Assembly: GCA_035293845.1 (NCBI GenBank)
Contig: DATGMB010000098.1
Coordinates: forward strand, 1 to 23,083
DNA length: 23,083 bases
Origin: DATGMB01 sp035293845
GTDB lineage: Bacteria > Acidobacteriota > Terriglobia > Bryobacterales > Bryobacteraceae
Reading direction: 5' to 3'
Part shown: one piece after another, positions 18,343-23,083 of the stretch
Numbering within the stretch: position 1 is the first letter of the stretch
Layout: each line of letters begins with the position of its first letter
Notes under the pieces: generated by a model
What the model saw: the letters and a program-made list of their open reading frames with translations, nothing else
Databases searched by the model: none
What the model was told of the DNA's origin: nothing
Made by a program: the position numbers and the translations under genes

Positions 18343-18717
18343 ATGCCGATTTTCAATCTGCTTGGCTTGGGCCGCACGGCCAAGCCGTTGACCTCCGCCG
18401 AGGGCCGCCGGATTCTCGAGCGCGATCAGTACCGCTGCCAATACTGTGGTCTGGATGGTATGGCGAGCTTTGAGAACTACTTGATTATGACCGTCGACTT
18501 CCTCCACCCGCGGGCGAAGAGGGGCAAAAAGACCGCCGCAAATCTCCTCACCGCATGCCGCCCGTGCAATGTGATCAAGGGCCGCCGCGTTTTTCCCGGC
18601 ATCGCGGAAGCCAAAGAATACGTGCTGCAGCGCCGCGGTGAATTGAACCGGGAGTGGGAAGCCCGAATGAAAGAATTGCGCGGCCGGGCGGCAGCAGCCG
18701 CCAGCCCGCGCTCATGA
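18343..18717 (+). CDS. HNH-endonuclease-like protein with altered first motif
   Basis: This 124-aa small protein has the HNH frame: a zinc-knuckle pair CQYC (C32, C35), a centre MTVDFLHPRAKRGKKTAANL (49-68) and CRPCNVIKGRR (C72, C75, N76). The four cysteines can bind a structural zinc. In standard HNH proteins the catalytic histidine follows the aspartate (DH-x-x-P); here position 53 is Phe and a His stands two residues later (H55). The central Asn (N67) and last Asn (N76) are present. The N-terminus, FNLLGLGRTAKPLTSAEGRR, and the C-terminal helix (EAKEYVLQRRGELNREWEARM) look like a family of short stand-alone HNH proteins of unknown biological role. It is monocistronic and converges with the DUF488 gene, the stops being 13 nt apart. 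Nuclease activity is uncertain. Confidence 0.82.
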   Translation: MPIFNLLGLGRTAKPLTSAEGRRILERDQYRCQYCGLDGMASFENYLIMTVDFLHPRAKRGKKTAANLLTACRPCNVIKGRRVFPGIAEAKEYVLQRRGELNREWEARMKELRGRAAAAASPRS

Positions 18718-18730
18718 CGCCGTCTCGACT

Positions 18731-19117
18731 TCAGTGGCGCGAACGCGCGCCCGCCGTTCGGCTGCTCGCGCCCATTTTGCTCTCGACGTATTCCTTTAGG
18801 GCCACCGCGTTATTGTGCTCCGGATCGTGGGAGCTATAGAGCAGCGTCACCGTCCCGCGCCGCGCGGCGTCGCGAATCGACGCCCAAACGTCGGGCGCGC
18901 GCTCCAGTTCCGCAAAGTACTTCCGCCGGAACGTCTGCCATTTTTCGGGATCGTGCGCGAACCACTTCCGCAGCTCCGTGCTCGGCCCCGCGTCCTTGAG
19001 CCAGCCGTCGATGCGCAATGCGGTCTTTTTCACGCCCCGAGGCCATAGCCGCTCGACCAGATACCGCACGCCGTCCTCCGGCTCGTCCTTCTCGTAGACC
19101 CGCTTCAATTGGATCAT
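18731..19117 (-). CDS. DUF488 family protein (YeaO-like)
   Basis: This 128-aa soluble protein belongs to the DUF488 family, whose function is not established. Its signatures are IQLKRVYEKDEPEDGVRYLV (2-21), ERLWPRGVKK (22-31), WLKDAGPSTELRKWFAHDPEKW (39-60) and the C-terminal VTLLYSSHDPEHNNAVALKEY (90-110). The start is the ATG at 19117 with GAGG 8 nt upstream; the open frame continues further upstream but reads through the glycosylase gene. It is the last gene of the four-gene - strand operon, 11 nt after the glycosylase stop. A tail of about 14 residues rich in Ser, Arg and Ala follows the conserved part. Confidence 0.88.
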   Translation of the reverse strand: MIQLKRVYEKDEPEDGVRYLVERLWPRGVKKTALRIDGWLKDAGPSTELRKWFAHDPEKWQTFRRKYFAELERAPDVWASIRDAARRGTVTLLYSSHDPEHNNAVALKEYVESKMGASSRTAGARSRH

Positions 19118-19128
19118 GTTCGTTGCCT

Positions 19129-20061
19129 CTATCCCGCGCGGCCCGCCGCCAGTTGCCCGGACCGCTCCAGTCCATCCAGCAGTAAGTGAAAGTAGATCAG
19201 CCCGCCATAAGGCTTCCACCGGTCCACCGCTCGCATGGCGTGCCCGTAATCGAGCGGCTTGGGAAGCCGCAGCCATCTCGCCAGGTTGTTCCGCGCGCCG
19301 ATATCGTCGCCGGGAAAGATCTCCGTCCGCCCCATGCCCCGAAGCAGAACGTACTCCGCGGTCCATCGCCCCACGCCCGGCAAATCCATCAGCCGCGCCT
19401 TCGCCTCGCCGCTCGACATATCCTCCAGCGATTCCAGGTCCAACTCCCCGGACGCGATCCCCTTCGCCAGTCCAATCATCTCGCGACTCTTCGCGCCGCT
19501 GAAGCCCAGAGAGCGCAGAGCGTCCGGCGCGGCCGCCGCCAGGTCTGCGGGCCTCGGGAACGCATGGGCCGCATCCTGTCCCCAGGATAGCCCGCAAAAT
19601 TGCGCCAGCCGGTTCAGCAGAAGGATCCCCACCGTGAGGCTGAACTGCTGGCACGCGATGGCATTGACCAGGGCCTCCCATACCGTCGGAAATCGCGGCG
19701 GCTTGAGGCCGCGGAATCGCGACGCCAGCTCGTGGAGCCGCCGATGCCCCGCCGTCAGCCGGTAGAATGGCTGCAGATCAGCGCGTAGCCCCAGCAGCCG
19801 CTCCAGGCTGCCGGTCACCTGCTCTCTCGTGATGGCGGGAAGGTATGCGCCCGAAGCCGTTACAGCGATGCGCGGCGCGCTTCCGCCTCCCGTTTGCCGC
19901 ACTTGCGCCAGCACCGGCCTGCCGCCGATCGCCAGCACCCGCTCGTACGTCTCGCCGTCCCAGCGGTCCACGGCATTGCGAGGCCGCCGCCGGATCGCCC
20001 AAACCGTCAGCTCAAGCCGGAATGGCGGCGCGGCGTCGAGAGAGAACGCAAGGCGTGCCAC
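19129..20061 (-). CDS. AlkA-like DNA-3-methyladenine glycosylase (HhH-GPD superfamily)
   Basis: This 310-aa base-excision DNA repair enzyme would remove alkylated purines. The helix-hairpin-helix is LMDLPGVGRWTAEYVLLRG (224-242), followed by FPGDDIGARNNLARW with D253 (or D252) in the place of the catalytic aspartate of AlkA. VDRWKPYGGLIYFHLL (279-294) matches the final helix of the family. The N-terminal domain (PPFRLELTVWAIRRRPRNAVDRWDG split over 12-36) is AlkA_N-like. I chose the GTG at 20061, which shares its first base with the stop of the upstream gene (TAGTG), because homology begins there; an ATG at 20127 would add 22 residues that look like read-through of the ComA-like gene. Gene order suggests co-expression with PrpD and ComA-like genes of metabolic type. 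Confidence 0.85.
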   Translation of the reverse strand: MARLAFSLDAAPPFRLELTVWAIRRRPRNAVDRWDGETYERVLAIGGRPVLAQVRQTGGGSAPRIAVTASGAYLPAITREQVTGSLERLLGLRADLQPFYRLTAGHRRLHELASRFRGLKPPRFPTVWEALVNAIACQQFSLTVGILLLNRLAQFCGLSWGQDAAHAFPRPADLAAAAPDALRSLGFSGAKSREMIGLAKGIASGELDLESLEDMSSGEAKARLMDLPGVGRWTAEYVLLRGMGRTEIFPGDDIGARNNLARWLRLPKPLDYGHAMRAVDRWKPYGGLIYFHLLLDGLERSGQLAAGRAG

Positions 20062-20888
20062 TATTCCCGAAACGTCAGAATGCGCCCCCAGGTGCTCTTG
20101 GTTCCCCAAATGCCCGAGCGGAGACACTCCAGTTGCACGATCTGGCTATGATCCACAAACAGGTTCACGTTCGGCCCGTAATTCTTTATGTACCAAGCGA
20201 ACACCTCCGGGTCCGCGGCCTCGAACATCAGGTGCTCCAGGCCGACCGCCGTGATGAACTTCGCCGCAATGTCGCTGCGCCACTTCGTAACGCTCTCCGT
20301 AATCCCCTCGGATTCGACCATGATGATCTCGGCGCCCGCTTCGAGCAGCCGCTTCATCTGATGAATCGCCCACGCCGGATCGCGCGTGCCTTCCGCTTCC
20401 AGTTCGCCTGCCGCCGTCGCGCCGCCAGCGCCGAACTGAATCCCGACCTCCGGCTTCGGCTTCATTCCCGCCTTCGCCACCTTCTCGACCAGCCGCAGCC
20501 AATCCTCGATCGGAATGGTGATAAATCCGCACGAGATCTCGACGATATCGAATCCCAGCCTCTTGCACTCGCGGATATAGCCGTCCACCGCTGCCCCGCC
20601 CTGCCCCACGACCGATTCCATGAATCCCCCGGTCGATACCGCGACGTCGTACCGGTGGCACAGATCGATGATCTCTCTCACCGCCGATTGCGGCATCAAC
20701 GTGAACGATCCGCCCGCGAATTTCAACGAATCGACATATGCCCCCATGGTCTCGAGAATGTCTTCGAGATACCGCTTGCCCATCGGCGTGTAATACGGCC
20801 CGCGAATCTCCGTCATCCCGGTGCGGCGCGGCTTGGGCGGCCGGTAATTCGAGCGCAGGAACGGAAACGCCCGCTGCTCAGGGGCCAT
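20061..20888 (-). CDS. Phosphosulfolactate synthase family protein (ComA/HSA32-like TIM barrel)
   Basis: This 275-aa protein has the ComA family pattern: TEIRGPYYTPMGKRYLEDIL split over 26-45, DSLKFAGGSF (53-62), STGGFME (85-91), VEISCGFITIP (116-126), MVESEGITE (190-198) and NLFVDHSQIVQLECLRSG split over 242-259. The founding enzyme adds sulfite to phosphoenolpyruvate to make (2R)-phospho-3-sulfolactate, the first step to coenzyme M in methanogens and to sulfolactate in Bacillus. Plant HSA32 is a relative with a role in heat tolerance, so the fold does not prove the reaction. The ATG at 20888 overlaps the prpD-like end by 11 nt. No comB or comC homologue is in view, so the product and partner remain unknown. 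Confidence 0.83.
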   Translation of the reverse strand: MAPEQRAFPFLRSNYRPPKPRRTGMTEIRGPYYTPMGKRYLEDILETMGAYVDSLKFAGGSFTLMPQSAVREIIDLCHRYDVAVSTGGFMESVVGQGGAAVDGYIRECKRLGFDIVEISCGFITIPIEDWLRLVEKVAKAGMKPKPEVGIQFGAGGATAAGELEAEGTRDPAWAIHQMKRLLEAGAEIIMVESEGITESVTKWRSDIAAKFITAVGLEHLMFEAADPEVFAWYIKNYGPNVNLFVDHSQIVQLECLRSGIWGTKSTWGRILTFRE

Positions 20889-22281
20889 ACTGCAACACTC
20901 CTTCTTCCCTCTCGATACGCACCGGAGTCACCTGGCCCAGTCGCTCCGCAAGATCCCGAACGTCCATCCTCTCGATTTCCGCAACCGCGCCGGCCACCCG
21001 GTCCGCCAGTGATCCGGCAATGTACGGCTCGGCGAGCGCGCGGAATTTCTCCAGCGCCGATTCCCACGTCGCCGGCCGCGTCGTGAACCCCTCGTAATCC
21101 CGCACTTCGAGCGAAGCCGCCCGGCCATCTTTCAATTGCAAGCTCACCCGGCACGGCACTTCCCGCGGAAAACGCGCGCTGAATTCCTCCGACGGCCGCA
21201 CCTCCACTCTGCGTAGCAAATCCTGGACATCGGCCCTGACAATGCGCTCCGGCGCATACTGCGCCGGCATCACCTCCCCATCGAGCAGCGCCACCGCGAT
21301 CAGGTACGGCAGACTGTGGTCCGCCTCTTCTTTGGTGCGAACGGTGCGCTTATCGCCCTCTCCGCCGCCGATAATCCGGAACGCGACATCGAAGATCTCA
21401 ACATCCACCCGCTCCACTTCCCGCCCCGTCAGCTTCATCTGCCGCCGCAGCTCGAGCACCGCATCGATCGCGGACTGCGAATGGATCTCCGCGTTGTATC
21501 TCTTCAAGATCGTCTGCCCGATCCGGTCGAGCCCTTCCCTCGACCAATCGAGCTCGAACGGACCCGCGATGCTCTGCATGAACCCCCGATCGCCTTCGAA
21601 CACCTCCAGCGGCCCCGTGATCCCGTGCATCGCCAGCAACGCAGCGTGCGTGCAGCCGAACGCCGTGTTCGCGTACGCCAGGCCCTTCCAGTTCGACAGC
21701 GCGCCCGTGCGGGTCACCCGCAGCGCATTGAATGCCGTGCCGCAAATCGCGAGGGCATGCGCCGTCCGCTGCGCATCGAGCCCCAGGGCCTTCGCCACAC
21801 CGGCCGCCAGCGCGTACGAGCCCTGCACCGTATGATCGAACCCCTTCGCGCGCACCGGCGCCACATCGCTCAAGCGGCACTGCACCTGGTACGCGACCGC
21901 CAGCGCCGTGAGGAAATCCGCCCCGGACCGTCCCGCGTACTCGCAAGCCGCGAGCACCGCGCCCAGATTGTCGCTCGGGTGGCAGGTCTCGCCCTTCGCC
22001 AGATAACTGTCGCTGAAGTCCAGGTATCTTACCAGAGCGCTGTTAAAGAAGGCCGCGCGATCCGGCGCGCTCCTGCCGCCGCCGATTAGCATGCAGGCCC
22101 CATCGGCGCCGAACTCCTTCATGTGCTCGCGCAGCGGAGCGGCGAGCGGGCTGCCCAGCGCGCCGATCGCGCACCCGAGAGCATCCAGCACCCGGATCTT
22201 GAGTTGCAGCCGAACGTCGTCCCCCAGATCGCTGCTGCGGATTCGAACGGCAAAGTCCGCCAGCTTCTCTGCCTCGGTCAT
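20878..22281 (-). CDS. MmgE/PrpD family protein (2-methylcitrate dehydratase-like)
   Basis: This 467-aa protein of the MmgE/PrpD family includes 2-methylcitrate dehydratase and cis-aconitate decarboxylase. Family features are the N-terminal helical domain with RVLDALGCAIGALGSP (30-45), RYLDFSDSYLAKGETCHPSDN split over 85-105, AYQVQCRL (130-137), KGFDHTVQGSYALAAGVAKALGLD (147-169), NWKGLAYANTAFGC (197-210) and KRYNAEIHSQSAIDAVLELR (260-279). The ATG at 22281 is preceded by a purine-rich GGGAGAGTAGGA. It leads the four-gene operon with the ComA-like, glycosylase and DUF488 genes. No citrate-synthase-like or prpB-like neighbour is seen, so a propionate role has no local support and the substrate is unknown. 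Confidence 0.88.
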   Translation of the reverse strand: MTEAEKLADFAVRIRSSDLGDDVRLQLKIRVLDALGCAIGALGSPLAAPLREHMKEFGADGACMLIGGGRSAPDRAAFFNSALVRYLDFSDSYLAKGETCHPSDNLGAVLAACEYAGRSGADFLTALAVAYQVQCRLSDVAPVRAKGFDHTVQGSYALAAGVAKALGLDAQRTAHALAICGTAFNALRVTRTGALSNWKGLAYANTAFGCTHAALLAMHGITGPLEVFEGDRGFMQSIAGPFELDWSREGLDRIGQTILKRYNAEIHSQSAIDAVLELRRQMKLTGREVERVDVEIFDVAFRIIGGGEGDKRTVRTKEEADHSLPYLIAVALLDGEVMPAQYAPERIVRADVQDLLRRVEVRPSEEFSARFPREVPCRVSLQLKDGRAASLEVRDYEGFTTRPATWESALEKFRALAEPYIAGSLADRVAGAVAEIERMDVRDLAERLGQVTPVRIEREEGVLQYGP

Positions 22282-22473
22282 GCGGAGTCCTACTCTCCCA
22301 TTATTCGTTGCGCGCCGGCAATCGGAGCCGCTGCCGAAACGCGATCCGTGAGCGTTTTTACGCGGGCCATTCCCGTGATCGCCGCTTCGTGCGAAATCCC
22401 CCGGAGTCCCTCGCCGCGAGTGCGCTGAAATTGAGATTGGGCCCTGCGGTGGGCGAGGCCTACCGAACCGGCG
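22282..22473. other. Divergent intergenic region between the prpD-like operon and nuoA
   Basis: These 192 bases separate two divergent operons, so both promoters should lie here. No clear -35/-10 pair, terminator or repeat was identified. A TTGAGA at about 22434 could be a -35 for nuoA, but no matching -10 follows. Confidence 0.4.
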
Positions 22474-22839
22474 ATGTGGACTCTGGCTCTCTACTTCGGC
22501 CTTGTGCTGGCGCTCGTCGCCGGAATGCTCGCCCTCTCTTACCTTCTGGGCCAGCGCCATTCGCAACCCGCCACCGGCGAGCCGTACGAATCCGGCATCG
22601 TCTCCGAAGGCTCCGCGCACGTACGGCTGTCCGCCAAGTTTTACCTCGTGGCCGTCTTCTTCGTCGTCTTCGATATCGAAGCCGTATTCCTCTTCGCCTG
22701 GGCCGTCTCGGCCCTCGCGCTCGGCTGGCCGGCATTCGTGGAAGCCGCGGTGTTTACCGGTATTCTCGTCGCCGCGCTCATCTATCTCTGGCGCATCGGC
22801 GCGCTCGACTGGATCGAGGCCCCGCGCCATACCTCGTGA
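22474..22839 (+). CDS. nuoA: NADH-quinone oxidoreductase subunit A (ND3)
   Basis: This 121-aa complex I membrane subunit has three helices (about 4-26, 56-78 and 86-106). The loop after helix 1 holds EPYESGIVSEG (36-46), and helix 2 has the signature YLVAVFFVVFDIEAVFLFAWA (57-77) with the conserved D67 and E69. The loop cysteine that is found in some ND3 proteins is replaced by Ile/Val here. The ATG is 32 codons before the first signature, as expected. It is the first gene of a nuo operon and its stop overlaps the nuoB start (TGATG). It lies 192 nt from a divergent operon. Confidence 0.94.
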   Translation: MWTLALYFGLVLALVAGMLALSYLLGQRHSQPATGEPYESGIVSEGSAHVRLSAKFYLVAVFFVVFDIEAVFLFAWAVSALALGWPAFVEAAVFTGILVAALIYLWRIGALDWIEAPRHTS

Positions 22840-23083
22840 TGCTGATCTCGATCACCAGGCCGCGTTCGAGGACACCGCCCGAAACCGGCGCGGATGCGTT
22901 CGAGCACGAAGTGCGCCGCAGCGTCATTCTCTCCCGCCTGCAGGATCTCGTCGCATGGGCTCGCAAGAGCTCCATCTGGCCATTCAATTTCGGCCTCTCC
23001 TGCTGCTATGTCGAGATGGCCACCAGCATCACCAGCAAGTACGACCTCGCGCGTTTCGGCGCGGAAGTGATCCGCGGCACACC
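22839..23083 (+). CDS. nuoB: NADH-quinone oxidoreductase subunit B, 5' part (3' end outside window)
   Basis: The first 81 residues of the complex I subunit that carries cluster N2 next to the quinone site. The tandem cysteines C55-C56 in GLSCCYVEM are two N2 ligands; the other two lie beyond the window. WPFNFGLSCC and KYDLARFGAEVIRGT are strong family signatures. The ATG at 22839 shares its A with the nuoA stop. Residues 1-24 are a poorly conserved head. The remainder of the gene, and presumably the rest of the nuo operon, continues to the right. Confidence 0.95.
   Translation, partial: MLISITRPRSRTPPETGADAFEHEVRRSVILSRLQDLVAWARKSSIWPFNFGLSCCYVEMATSITSKYDLARFGAEVIRGT

Noticed and set aside
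18343..20061. A defence island made of the HNH, DUF488 and glycosylase genes
   Set aside because: The HNH gene is on the opposite strand and monocistronic, the glycosylase looks like a housekeeping AlkA-type repair enzyme, and no mobile element, restriction or toxin partner is present.
20062..20127. ATG start at 20127 for the DNA glycosylase
   Set aside because: The 22 extra residues read through the end of the ComA-like gene and do not resemble the AlkA N-terminus. The GTG at 20061 fits the operon spacing, although this is not proven.
22282..22830. Upstream extension of the PrpD-like gene by 183 codons, antisense to nuoA
   Set aside because: Homology to MmgE/PrpD begins at the ATG at 22281, and the extension lies over nuoA, whose motifs are clear on the other strand.

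Overview
The window is a GC-rich bacterial chromosome segment (estimated by eye at about 65% GC) with tightly packed, mostly overlapping genes. It looks like a member of the Acidobacteriota, probably of the Solibacter/Bryobacterales type. That placement is inferred from gene content and order (a complete alternative complex III plus caa3 oxidase operon, a reductive pyrimidine catabolism cluster, and a nuoA-nuoB start with a short NuoB N-terminus). No rRNA, tRNA, CRISPR array or insertion sequence was seen.

Region 1 (2-4638, + strand) is a four-gene catabolic operon: the C-terminal end of PreA (dihydropyrimidine dehydrogenase subunit), a dihydropyrimidinase/hydantoinase, an M20-family N-carbamoyl amino acid hydrolase (beta-ureidopropionase-like) and a CoA-acylating (methyl)malonate-semialdehyde dehydrogenase. 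Together they would take uracil or thymine through the dihydro-base and N-carbamoyl-beta-amino acid to the beta-amino acid. After a transamination not encoded here, the product would be acetyl- or propionyl-CoA. The operon ends in a convergent intergenic region (4639-4841) that carries two hairpins built from the same CCGCTAA/TTAGCGG arms.

Region 2 (4842-18043, - strand) is a 13-kb respiratory operon, read from right to left: a 39-aa single-helix microprotein, actA, actB, actC, actD, actE, actF, a conserved one-helix protein of unknown function, SCO, coxB with a fused cytochrome c domain, coxA, coxC, coxD and a PPK2-family polyphosphate kinase. Seven junctions are ATGA start/stop overlaps, three are 8-14 nt overlaps and one has a 1-nt gap, so actA through coxD look translationally coupled. 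The set would oxidise quinol by alternative complex III and pass electrons, probably inside a supercomplex, to a caa3-type oxygen reductase. CoxA has the YSHPAVY helix VI motif of the A2 subtype instead of HPEVY.

Region 3 (18044-22281) begins with a divergent intergenic region and a small HNH-endonuclease-like gene on the + strand. Then comes a convergent four-gene - strand operon: MmgE/PrpD, a phosphosulfolactate synthase (ComA/HSA32)-like protein, an AlkA-like DNA glycosylase and a DUF488 protein. This grouping has no pathway that I recognise.

Region 4 (22282-23083, + strand) is the start of a respiratory complex I operon, nuoA and the 5' part of nuoB, which runs off the window. Complex I would feed the same quinone pool that alternative complex III drains.

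The best leads for something undescribed are the 39-aa microprotein in front of actA, the uncharacterised one-helix protein between actF and SCO, the PPK2 gene at the tail of the oxidase operon, the PrpD/ComA-like/AlkA/DUF488 operon, and the HNH protein that lacks the usual DH histidine.
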